Shown: positions 11,668 through 21,270 of the stretch, in pieces
How positions within the stretch are numbered: position 1 is the stretch's first letter
How the letters are laid out: each line of letters begins with the position of its first letter
Source of the DNA: Ophiosphaerella korrae
Lineage: Eukaryota > Ascomycota > Dothideomycetes > Pleosporales > Phaeosphaeriaceae
NCBI GenBank assembly: GCA_028456385.1
Contig: JALNQF010000171.1
Location: 30,738-94,737, forward strand
Length of the DNA: 64,000 nt
Direction of reading: 5' to 3'
Notes under the pieces: model-generated
What the model was told of the DNA's origin: nothing
The model's input: the letters and a program-made list of their open reading frames with translations, nothing else
Database searches by the model: none
Made by a program: the position numbers and the translations under genes

Positions 11668-12035
11668 TTAAAGGTCACGACTTCTGATTAGGTGAGCATT
11701 TTGATCGTCAAGGAAATGCAATTCCTTACCTCTCTTTGTTTTTCGCTCGAGGTCGAAGGATATAGCGTTCGTACTCGAGGATGGCTGACTTGATGAATTT
11801 GATGTCAAGGGCGTTGTGGAGGATTTGAGCGGTCGCTTCTGTATTAATGTTCGCTCCATCCTCATGGTAAACATAGACTTTATCGCGACCGAAGAGTAAC
11901 CATGAGCGGTAAGACTGGGTATGATGATATGTAATACATGAAGTGATGCATGCTTACCGCATACTCCCGTCTGCCCCGCACTTTCCGCGGGGTTGATAGG
12001 TAGTCGTCTATCCCCAATCTTTGATATGCCGCCAG
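11668..12035 (-). pseudogene. 3' part of an unknown spliced gene, 5' end missing
   Basis: On the minus strand three segments join in frame: 12035-11958, 11914-11730 and 11683-11668. The introns are 43 bp (gtaagc...cag) and 46 bp (gtaagg...ctaatcag). The 92 codons read like real protein: GIDDYLSTPRK, then RSWLLFGRDKVYVYHEDG, then a helical stretch with ALDIKFIKSAILEYERY and a basic end, closing at TAA. No ATG is in frame. Directly upstream the frame meets TAA, and only 141 bp remain before the start codon of the divergently transcribed P450. I do not recognise the family. It is probably a gene fragment whose 5' exons were lost; alternatively a first exon overlaps the P450 antisense. Confidence 0.5.
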
Positions 12036-12176
12036 TTATCAGAGTTATATGTAGCATAATCATGTGGTGCTTATCAGGGCTTTTTAGAGCCTGATAAAAG
12101 ATGCAGAGGGAAGCTCGTGATCTATTTCCACTAACTCAACATTCTCACACTGCACATTTATTGTCCATTCTTGAGT

Positions 12177-13976
12177 ATGATTCGCTTTTGCTTGCCATCT
12201 GTCATGGTTTCTGGAGCATATACCGCATTTGGCCTTATCCTCTATGTATACCTCTTCTAAAACTTGTGTCTCAAGATCTGACAGTTTTTCAAGATCGTTG
12301 GCCTCGTACTCTACCGCGTGTTCCTTCATCCCCTGGCCAAGTACCCAGGTCCATTACGTTATAGAGTCAGTGGCTTACCATTACTATGGCAAGCGTATAG
12401 AGGCGATCGACATCTATGGCATTTGATTGATCATGACCAATATGGTAAGTGCATTCGACTTGTTTTCATCCCCTTAGGTCGTAAGTGGTGACCTGACAAC
12501 AAGCAGGTCCAGTGGTTCGCATCGCCCCCAATACACTTTCCTTCAACACGGCGACAGCGCTGAGCACAATTTACGGGCCTCGCTCGGCCAATGTCCAGAA
12601 AGGAGAATGGTACAAAACTTTCGACATTGCTGCTGGCACCTATAGTAGCTTCACTGAAACAAACCGGGAAGCGCATGCCATCAGACGACGATGGATGAGC
12701 CCAGGTTTCTCAGTCGAATCCATTAATGCAATTGAGCCTCGTATAATTCATATCATCGAAAGATTCTGCGACACCTTGCAGCCAACCATTGCTGGATGGG
12801 GATCAAAATGGAATGCTAGTGAGATGTGTACGTACCTTGGGTTCGATATTATGGGTTCGTTAGTATTCAGCTTTGATTTCAAGACTGTGCAAGAGGATCA
12901 TAATAGAGATCTCGCAGATTCCGTGCTGTCTGCGTCGAAGCTCATGTACTGGGTACAACCACTGCATCTTCTATACCATTTTTAAGCACTAACACGCAGT
13001 ATAGGTGTCATATTTGCCGTTTCCCTTCATTGTGCGTCCACTCCTGCGCACTAGCTTCTTTGAAAAGATTGGCGGTAAATCAGTGGCTGATAACAACCGC
13101 CTCATTGACTACGCACACGCGCAAGCACTGGCCCGGACCTCAAAGTCTTCTATGAAGAAGCAGATTGAGGACGGACATGCCGATCTTTTCTCTCGCCTTG
13201 TAGGTGCTGAAGATAAGAAGACAGGGCTAAGGCCCACACTTGCAGATCTTGGAACTGAAGGTCTGAATATGATCAATGCAGGTGCAGATCCCTATAGCGG
13301 TACACTAGCAGGAGCCCTGTTCTACCTCGTTCACAATCCAAATGCTTTACAGAAAGCCATCGAAGAAGTCCGGTAAGTCAATGGTAATTCATACGCTATC
13401 CATATACTCACATATCATAGCTCAGCATTTGATTCTAGCGCTGAGATTGTCAGCGGCACCAAATTGAATTCCTGTACCTACCTATATGCCTGCATTGAAG
13501 AAGCTCTTCGCCGCACAGCCCCAGTTCCAAGCCACCTTCCTCGTACTGTCCTCCCAGGCGGCATCAAAATCGATGATCATGAGTTACCCGCCGGCACAGT
13601 CGTTGGTGTCCCAATGTACACCCTACATCACCACCCCACTTACTTTCCAGCTCCTTTTACCTTCAGTCCAGAACGCTGGCTTGAGTCGCCTAGCAACCCG
13701 CCAGAAGCGATCTCACTTGCTCGCAAAGCGTTCAATCCATTTAGTATCGGCACGCGGCAGTGCAGTGGCAAAAACCTGGCATACCTGCAGCTAAAACTCA
13801 CGCTCGCCCATATGCTGTGGCGATTTGATTTGAGGCTTGCGCCGGATGAGCCAGGAAGAGGCGCGGGCAGGAAAGGGTTGGGAATAGGTCGGCACAGAGA
13901 CGATGAATTTCAGCTCTGGGATGCGTTGGGATTTGGGAGAGATGGGCCAATGATAGAAGTCAAAGTTAGGGATTAG
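12177..13976 (+). CDS. Cytochrome P450 monooxygenase, complete
   Basis: Five exons (12177-12245, 12294-12444, 12507-12952, 13005-13372, 13421-13976) encode 529 residues. The first two exons were found by tracing the frame back from the obvious P450 core. They supply a hydrophobic anchor (AYTAFGLILY then IVGLVLYRVFLHPL) and the proline hinge KYPGP, followed by the conserved YGPVVRIAPN across intron 2. Further landmarks: WxxR-like RRRWMSPGF in helix C, oxygen-activating AGADPYSG in helix I, EEALRR (ExxR) in helix K, FSPERW (PERF region) and the haem loop FSIGTRQCSG with its cysteine ligand. Introns are 48, 62, 52 and 48 bp. It is an ER-bound oxidase; the substrate is unknown and there is no backbone synthase nearby. 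Confidence 0.9.
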
Positions 13977-14350
13977 CTTGGTTGGCCGCTTCAGGTTTTG
14001 TTATGGTGGACGGATATAGTTAAATTTGTAGTTTCTTTCTATCTGTACGAAATGACTTCGCTCAAAGATCCTCTTCAACTATGAACTGAACCGATTCGAC
14101 AAACTTCTTGTAGAAGCGTCCGATTTGAATTTTGATGTTCGCCACAATCTGTAGTTACCGGTTCTAATACTCTTGTACAATACGCTAGATTCTCAAGTTC
14201 TTTGACCACGCGATTTGTTCCAATCACAACCGCTGACGTTCGAGCTCTTCCTGTGCCCCTCACTCCCCCACTTGCGCAACCAAGCATCCACATTTAACTC
14301 GAATCTGCAAATGTATTAGATCTAACATAAAAAAATTATTCTATTCATCA
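13977..14350. other. Intergenic, P450 to tRNA-Leu
   Basis: Holds the P450 3' end and the region 5' of the tRNA. Just before the tRNA is an A-rich stretch (14329-14337). No gene was recognised. Confidence 0.35.
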
Positions 14351-14481
14351 GGCAAGATGGCCGAGCGGTCTAAGGCGCTAGCTTCAGGTGCTAGTAGAGA
14401 AATCTGCGTGGGTGTATGTTTGCTACGGTCCTAGCGTTCGAGTCACACACTAATAATCACAGTCGAATCCCACTCTTGTCA
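14351..14481 (+). tRNA. tRNA-Leu(CAG) interrupted in the T-loop
   Basis: All tRNA parts are present if 14414-14462 is removed. The acceptor arm is GGCAAGA (14351-14357) paired with TCTTGTC (14474-14480) with one G-T wobble, and the discriminator is A at 14481. The D-arm is GCC/GGC with an A-box-like TGGCCGAGCGG. The anticodon stem CTAGC/GCTAG closes loop TTCAGGT, giving anticodon CAG. A class II variable arm (AGA/TCT) follows. The T-stem GTGGG/CCCAC closes a canonical TTCGAAT loop. There is no intron at the usual position 37/38. The 49-base insertion falls after T54 and its borders cannot be slid by even one base. It splits the B-box promoter, so whether the gene is live is unclear. Confidence 0.88.
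14414..14462 (+). other. GT-AG intron-like insertion inside the tRNA
   Basis: The 49 bases start gtatgt, the commonest fungal 5' splice site, and end cacag. A branch-point-like ctaat lies about ten bases before the 3' end. Length matches the 42-62 bp introns of neighbouring protein genes. Inside it, GTTCGAGTC at 14436-14444 matches the core of a Pol III B-box. Removal restores a perfect T-arm. Nothing here resembles the usual tRNA intron position. Spliceosomal origin is inference. Confidence 0.75.
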
Positions 14482-14496
14482 CTACATTTGAATTTC

Positions 14497-14501
14497 TTTT
14501 T
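14497..14501 (+). terminator. Pol III terminator (T5)
   Basis: A run of five T starts 16 bases after the tRNA discriminator base, a normal distance for Pol III termination in fungi. It suggests the transcription unit was functional at least before the insertion. Confidence 0.55.
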
Positions 14502-15036
14502 GTCCGCATATACCTCTGGTCTTACTGTTCTCGGAGACGGGGATTTTCTTTTTGCCGTGTCCAAATCCCTTGCCGGGCGGGTGGCTGGGCGTAATGCGGG
14601 GGTGATGATCGGCATCTGTCTGTGCTTCGTTCATGGAATGTGACATAGGCAGCAGACAGTCCCATATCGTTGAGGTTGTACACCATACTTGCTCGTTCAA
14701 TAGTAGGCATCGTCTGATTTAGGTCCATCCAATCATATGCCCTTGTTGGAAACGTTCGTTGTGGTACCTAACAAACGTGAAACTTGGTCGCCTGATGGAC
14801 GCCTCTGCCTACATGGTGGTTCCCCTAGTCACACTAGATTTGACTCTAGTTCGTTGCTTTCATGCCCATCATCCCTATTTTCTTTGTTCCTCGGAGATCG
14901 TCCAACAGATATCAATTGACTGAACTCAATATTCGCGACCTCGAAAAGAAACTTTTTGGCTCCAAGAACGTGGCCGAACCTTGGAACGACCTGGGGCTGT
15001 CTTCATAACACATAGAGCGACCTCGCAATCACAACA
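14502..15036. other. Intergenic, tRNA to GH76 gene
   Basis: No gene recognised. Short open frames on both strands overlap and lack domain-like sequence. The last 150 bp presumably hold the GH76 promoter and leader; no clear TATA box was found. Confidence 0.35.
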
Positions 15037-16289
15037 ATGACTTTCCGTATCGAATTATTCAATATTTGCCTTGCCTTCGTTTGGATCTCTACTGTATTTA
15101 TCGCGACCTCACGTGGCGTCAACCTTGACCAACATGTGCTATCTGGTACAGCTCTGTTCTTGAATTAATCTATTGAGCTAAAAATTTCTAGATGAATCAA
15201 AACCAAGTTACCAGATAGAAACTGGGAGCGTAGATCCTAAATACTCATTGCACAGCGCAGCCTCTGGATTCGAGGGATCGTCTGGATCAGAAGTAGATTT
15301 CCATGGCACTAGCAAAGCATTTCACGATCTTCATTATGCTATATCAACAATGCAGAATCAATACTTTTCACTCTGGCTCGGCAAGTGGACGACAGCAATA
15401 GACTGGACGGCGGCCGTCATGTGTACATTCATCTCGGCTACTCTCGCCACATTTTCCGAGTCTTTGAATATCATTCCGCCAGAAACTCCCATTGAGAAAC
15501 ATGACGCCATACACCAGGCAGAATTAGTTGAAAATGAGATCAACAAATACTTCAGTCATACTGTAGCATTCTACTATAGAGAAGAGACGTTTGAGCTCCG
15601 TATGCAAGCTTACGACGACATGTTGTGGGTCGTACTGGAATGGCTGGAGAGCATCAAGTTCATCAAATCACACTCATCCACCACTAGCCAACCAAACTGG
15701 CATGGAAAGCAATTTCTCTCGGCGTTCTCACACCGCGCACGAATTTTCTACGAGCTTGCCGAGCAAGGCTGGGACTGGCGCCTTTGTGGAGGAGGAATGA
15801 CATGGAATCCACGCCTGCTCCCTTACAAGAACGCAATTACAAACCAGCTCTTCATCTCCGCCAGCATCAGCATGTACCTGAACTTCCCCGGCGACACCAT
15901 CTGCAGCCCATTCCTCTCAACCAACACCAACGCCACCGCACTTCCACAGCACCCACGCCCCCAAGACTCAACCTGCAACGAAAAATACAAAGGCCCTTAC
16001 AACCCCATCTTCCGCCAAAACGCCATAAACGGCTACACCTGGCTCTCCCATGTCGGCATGCTCAATGCCGACGGCCTCTACACCGACGGCTTCCACATCC
16101 GCGACTACGCCACCAACAAAAGCGCAACCACATGCAACGAGCGCAACGAAGTGGTCTACACATACAACCAAGGCGTCATCCTCTCGGGCCTCCGCGGCCT
16201 CTGGGAAGCCACAGGCAACACGACGTACCTCGAGCACGCACACGCCCTCATCCGCAACGTCGTCCGCGCAACGGGCTGGCACCACACGG

Positions 16290-16341
<52 letters not shown>

Positions 16342-16849
16342 CCAGCAGCAGCAGCGTGCCACCGGCGCGCTCGGGACCAACGGCATACTCGCCGAAGCGT
16401 GCGACGCAGACGCGTCATGCAACCAGGACGCGCAGACATTCAAGGGCATATTTTTCCAGCATTTGAGCGCTTTTTGCGCGCCGTTGCCGAGGCGCGTGGC
16501 GCCGGGGGGTAAAAGAGAGACGTATGCGGCGGGTGGGGAGCTTGCGCGGTTGCATGGTGTGCGTTGTGCCGAGTATGGGGAGTGGGTTGTGTGGAATGCG
16601 GAGGCGGCGTTGGGGACGCGGGATAGTGAGGGGAGGTTTGGGGCGTGGTGGGGGGCGGGGGAAGAGGGGGGGTTGGGGGACATGGAGGGTCGAGGGGAGC
16701 GCAGGGTGTTGTTTGCTGGTGATGATTTGAATGATAGGGGCCGTGGGAGGACGGTGGAAACCCAGGGGGGTGGATTGAGCGTGGTAAGGGCCATGTATGA
16801 GTTTTTGAAACGGAGGGATCAAGGGCGGGAGTTTGATGTGGAAGAGTGA
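15037..16849 (+). CDS. GH76 family mannanase-like protein (DFG5/DCW1 type)
   Basis: Two exons (15037-15145, 15192-16849; 46-bp intron) give 588 residues. GH76 proteins act on alpha-1,6-mannan, and in fungi DFG5/DCW1 cross-link GPI proteins into the cell wall. A hydrophobic N-terminal segment (about residues 7-24) is a signal peptide or anchor. The paired catalytic aspartates are visible in QAYDDMLWVVLEW. The family block CGGGMTWNPR...YKNAITNQLF follows, and a later NQGVILSGLRGLWEATGN repeat helix. A run of 15 Gln, His and 4 Gln interrupts the domain near residue 405. The last 150 residues are Gly/Arg-rich and coded by very G-rich DNA. No GPI signal is visible, unlike DFG5/DCW1, so it may be secreted. 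The second half shows unusual base composition. Confidence 0.85.
16295..16354 (+). repeat. CAG trinucleotide repeat (polyGln)
   Basis: Fifteen CAG, one CAC and four CAG codons in frame inside the GH76 gene. A pure codon run suggests recent slippage expansion; length is likely to vary between strains. Confidence 0.9.
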
Positions 16850-16867
16850 GCTTGGGTTATCTCTGGG

Positions 16868-16904
<37 letters not shown>

Positions 16905-16917
16905 AGGGGGGGGGGGG
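16868..16917. repeat. GT microsatellite followed by poly-G
   Basis: About 16 GT units run into a G-rich tract with one interrupting A, 20 bp after the GH76 stop. Both are simple slippage-prone repeats in the 3' region; no function is implied. Confidence 0.9.
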
Positions 16918-17342
16918 CTGTGAGAAAGGAACTGAATGGTAGTCATGTGTTGTTGTTTTGAGATGAGAGTGTAATAGTAATATGACATGCTTTTGGTAGC
17001 ACTCTTCATGTTTTGTCTATTAGAAGCCCTGTGTAGCTCGAATATGTGGAAGACGTACTGTGCAGTACAAAACTTTACGCAACAAATCTTCGTAAAACCT
17101 ATTACTACTGAGCAAATGCTGCTTCCCAACACAGCCTTCGAACGCTACATCACTCGACTAGGGAAATTTAAGTTTTTATTCCTCATGGGACGATGAAAGA
17201 CAAGTTGAGCGTTTTCGATTCCATGGGGAAAAAAAAAGACAGCGAAGTCGATTTACTTATCAAACTCTACTTACACCCCTACCCACCCCTCCCCAACCCT
17301 CACACGTCAAAAAAGGGGTATTAATCCCATCCTTCTTCCATC
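16918..17342. other. Convergent intergenic region
   Basis: The GH76 and karyopherin genes end towards each other. Contains an A8 run near 17230 and C/A-rich DNA up to 17342. No gene recognised. Confidence 0.35.
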
Positions 17343-20300
17343 CTACATAATCCCCAACTCCCCAAACCCCTTCATCACATCCTTATCCACGCGCTCCAAC
17401 CACTCCTCGCGGAACACCGCCTCGCCTCCACACTCCTGAATCGCTTGTTTTAAATGCTCGCGCACAAAAGCCACGAGATTAAGTCTATGAACTGTATCCG
17501 AGTATATGAGCTCGCGCTTGCGAATGTCCTCTGGGGCTTCTGGGTCTGTTGGCTGGTATGGTTCGGGGGGCCAGTAGAGGCAGCTGTGGTTATATTAGCG
17601 CGTATGATAGGAGAAAGGGGGCCGGGGTGGGCGTACTCTTGACTCTGATCATCCATGCCGTCTAGGAGTTCGACAAGGACGCTTGTCCAGATGCTCATGA
17701 GGCTTTGCAAGCGAGCTAGCATCTTTGCGTCAGGAACTTCAAGAAGGCGTGTGAGGACGAGGGCCATAAGTTTCTTGTTGGGACTGTCGCCAATGTTTTC
17801 GATATGCGAGAACCATTCTTCAAGAAGCCAGTCTAGCGTTTTGTCGAGTGACTCGTTGGATACGGATTGGAGGGCGGAGAGGAGGGTGGAAGGTGAGGCG
17901 AGGCCGATTCGTGCTAGGACAGTGAAATAGTCGGTTTCAACGACACCGTCGACAGCGCGAGAAGGAAGCTCGCGGTACGGGCCGTGGGATTGGTGGTGTT
18001 CCCATGCGCCGTGTAGGCCTTGGAGAACTTTGGCAAGGAAGCCGGTTGAGATGAGGTCGCCAGTCACTATCTTTACTGCATTTTCGCCGCCAACTCCTTC
18101 TGCGCCGCGAATAATGCATTGGACAAGATGCGTCATTATTCCGCTTGCTTCGGGCTTGAGAGTCCCTTGCAATTCAGCCAGGGCTTGGAGAAGTGCAGGA
18201 CGGAAGTCGTCGGTCAATACCGCGGCGGGCGCGAGAAGAAGATAAGCCTCAGTGATCTCAATCGCTTTGCGAAGTGTTTCGTTGTCCATTGTAAAGAGAG
18301 GTAGAAGGTACTGGAGAAGAGCCAAGAGCTCCGGAGGGGTAGGTTCTGGAGCCGATGGTGTTTGCGCAATGATGGAGGACCACAGGTCGAGCGCGTCTTC
18401 TAGGAGGTAGACTTGTATTTCCGAGCCCGGTTCAATCGCGCTCTGAATAATTGGCAAGAAGGAGACGTGGAAAGAGCGAGAATCCGCTTTCATGGCATTC
18501 GTGAGGCGTGAAAGCATGGTCAAGATGGCTTGCTTCATTAGATGCTCGTCCCCTGACTGTTCCCATAACGGCGGCAACAGAGCGATGATGCTGTTGGCGT
18601 ATGGTGTGATCTGGTCTTGTTAGGCGGAACAGGGTGGGATTAGAAATGACTTACATTATGCTCCATTCTCGCAACAATGATACTAATAGTGCTGAGTAGT
18701 GCCATTTTGGTTTCTGCAAGTTCGACCTCCTGTACCAAGGCCATCATCCTTTCCAGAATTACTGGAGCATACGGCAAGAAGAGGTCAGCATGGAATTCCC
18801 ACTCATCCGCGACATTCCTGAACTTCCGACCCGCTGTGACTCGAACTACTTGATCGTTGAGTGGGTCATTCTTGTCCATAAGATGCTGGAAGATTTGATA
18901 TACGATTGACTTCTTCTCCTTGGAGATTTTAACAGTGATCCATTGTGAGATGATGATAGCAATGCGGCGGCGGATGATATTGTAGCCTGGCTTCTGCTTG
19001 GCCACTTCAACCACCAATGTATTCTCGATGAACGAGTCGAAGTCAAGCTGATCGTGGAGTATGTCGGCAGCAATACCAATGGCAGTGTAGACGGAGTCCT
19101 TGAAAAGAACATTTTCATTATCGGGTGCTGTATGTGTATTAGCAAGAGAACGGACACTTCAAGGTAAGTACTCACTGGCGACACTGTAGAAGACTTGGAG
19201 TAGTGGTTGGATGATCAAATCTTTGAAATTCTTTGCGAGATCTAGGAACAATTTCTCGGCGCAGGGACGAACGGCAAACTCCCAGTCCTCGCCGCCCTCC
19301 TCCATCTTCTCCCATTCATCGGGCTCTTCTTCCCACATGCGGAGGTCGCTAGGGCGGAAGACAAAAAAGCGTGTGACAAGTGCTGAGATCATATCGCGAA
19401 CCAAGTCATCTGTCAAGAGGTGCGACTTAATCAGCTGCGTCGCTTGGGCCTTCTCATCCTTTTCTTGCTGTTGTTTGTAGCGGAAGCTCTGGGTAGGATA
19501 GAAGACCATCTTTACGCATGCTCGTATGGTAAGGAGGCCTTTCAAACCCAGGCGCTCGAGAATGGGCGTCTCATCGTCAGCATCACCGTCAGTACCAATT
19601 TTGGCACCATCAAGCGACTTGGAGCCCCAGGTCTCGCCTAGTTTTGAGACGAGGCTCCAATAGTCGCGCACAAGGTCTAGCGAGTCTGGCAGAAGGACAA
19701 AGTCTGCTGGGTGAGTGTGAGCCATATTCATGTGAAGTTTGGACAGCTGCATCAAATGCTTCTCGATGATTTGTCGCACGCTAGAAGCAAGAGGCGAGTC
19801 TGCTGAGCCGACATATTGGAAAAAGTCTCCAAAGTGATTTCGCGTCATGGTCCAAAACTCTTGGACATCCCTTTCCCTGGCTGGAAAGTCGTAGCCTGCG
19901 ATGATTAGGCGTCGAATGATCTTGATGGCCAGCAAGCTGGTCTCCATGCTCTCGATTGCCCCACCCTCGTCCTCGCCGCCATGGCGCAGAAAGGATTGCC
20001 AGGCCTGCACCTTGTTCGCGTATATGTTGCCAAGCACGTTGAAAATCTCTGGTGTTACAGACTGCAGGGTCTGGCGTGTTCGAAGCAGGCGGCCGGTCGA
20101 TAGCTCCTTGACGATGTACAGCAGGATGAGCAGGGCCCGAGGAAGCTGCAGCCGGTAGGCGTCGGGGCCGGTAGACGCGCGGAGGATCTGGAGGAGCTGC
20201 TGGAGCAGGTCTGGCCTGTATGGTGTTAGGGACATTTGGCGGTGGCAAACAGCCCCTCGGCTCACCAGTCATTGGGAAACTCGAAGCGGACGATTTTGGC

Positions 20301-20678
20301 AACCACCAGGGCATTCTGCAGGGCCAGACGGTGGTCGGCCTCGTTGATTGCACTCTGAAGCAATCGTCGGCGGATGGCAGTCTTGTCCTCCTTGGTGACG
20401 GCATTGGACGCCGTCTTCCGCCAATACTTGTCGATGCCGTTCTTGAGCTGGATGATGGCGAGGTAGCGGACCTCGATGGGGAGCGACTTGTCTAGGAAGA
20501 CAGACTGCAGCAGCGGGTAGTAGCCCTGCGTCTTCTCCCACTGCTGCAGCTGCTTGGTGCCCGTCTGGATCTGGTGCGCGTCTGTCGACGAGGCGGAGCG
20601 CAGAACATGGTAGAGGATGCCTTCGGTCAGCGGATTGGCCTCGCCCGGAACCTCTATGGCGCCAAACTCGACGTTCAT
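17343..20678 (-). CDS. Importin-11/Kap120-type karyopherin beta
   Basis: Five exons on the minus strand (20678-20266, 20215-19176, 19127-18655, 18610-17637, 17583-17343) encode 1046 residues, the usual length for this nuclear transport receptor. The importin-beta N-terminal domain is visible in exon 1: TGTKQLQQWEKTQGYYPLL, then LPIEVRYLAIIQLKNGIDKYWR. HEAT-like helices continue throughout, with the characteristic DNENVLFKDSVYTAIG, then RRRIAIIISQWI and, near the end, LYWPPEPYQP. An acidic EEEPDEWEKMEEGGEDWE loop (about residue 320) resembles the acidic insertions that help cargo or Ran binding. Introns are 50, 48, 44 and 53 bp, all in frame. Kap120 imports ribosome assembly factors and importin-11 imports E2 enzymes; the cargo here is not deducible. 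Confidence 0.88.
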
Positions 20679-21270
20679 GGTTGGGGACTGGCGGCTGCAG
20701 GTTTGGTGGTGGTGGGGTATGTGGACCGGCACCGCGCAAAGCGAGGGGCACCAAGGGCGGGAGGGCAAGTGAAGAGTGAAGGTCCTGCTCACCCAGGCCA
20801 AGCGTTTGGGTTATCTATGTTGTGTGTGTGTAAACGTGCAAACAGAAAGCGTGCAGCGACTCGAGTCGCCAGCGGTTGTAAGGCGCGTTTCAAAAAGTTA
20901 CCGTGTGCGTCACAGGCAGGACCGGTCCAGCTGCACTGCTGCAGCTAGCCTCGACGCCATATTACGATATGAATACACAAGCCGTGAATAGTCCACGGTA
21001 AACCAGGCAGTTTGCTCGAGCAATTCGTGCCAGCATGAATTCTGGCTGGGACTAGATCCTGGCCTGAAGCATGTGTCGCCTAAACATGCCCTTGGTCGTG
21101 GCTCTCGCATCGAACCTCGGCCCAGCCACAGCCTCGACAGAACATGACATGCGTCACCCCATCGCCCTACCCCCATTATCGTCAACCACCACCACCACCG
21201 CCGCCTCCCCCTCCTCCTCCTCCAACACACTGCCTCTGCCCATTTCCTCCCTCCCCGCCAATGCGCCCAA
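20679..21270. promoter_or_regulatory. Divergent promoter region, karyopherin / PEX2
   Basis: Both flanking genes run away from this interval. The 21180-21260 part is C/A/T-rich with CCA repeats, a typical fungal 5' leader composition. An open frame through 21071-21421 is Ser/Pro/Thr-rich in a different frame from PEX2 and is treated as a shadow. No gene recognised. Confidence 0.4.

Noticed and set aside
12084..12329. 81-codon minus-strand frame over P450 exons 1-2
   Set aside because: It is antisense to well-supported exons, has no domain and does not join in frame to the fragment at 11668-12035.
8947..13976. MFS transporter plus P450 as a biosynthetic gene cluster
   Set aside because: No polyketide synthase, NRPS, terpene cyclase or tailoring set is present, and neighbours are housekeeping genes.
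14388..14462. Reading the tRNA as having a canonical anticodon-loop intron
   Set aside because: The anticodon stem CTAGC/GCTAG and its seven-base loop are contiguous, and the variable arm follows directly. The only removable segment lies in the T-loop.
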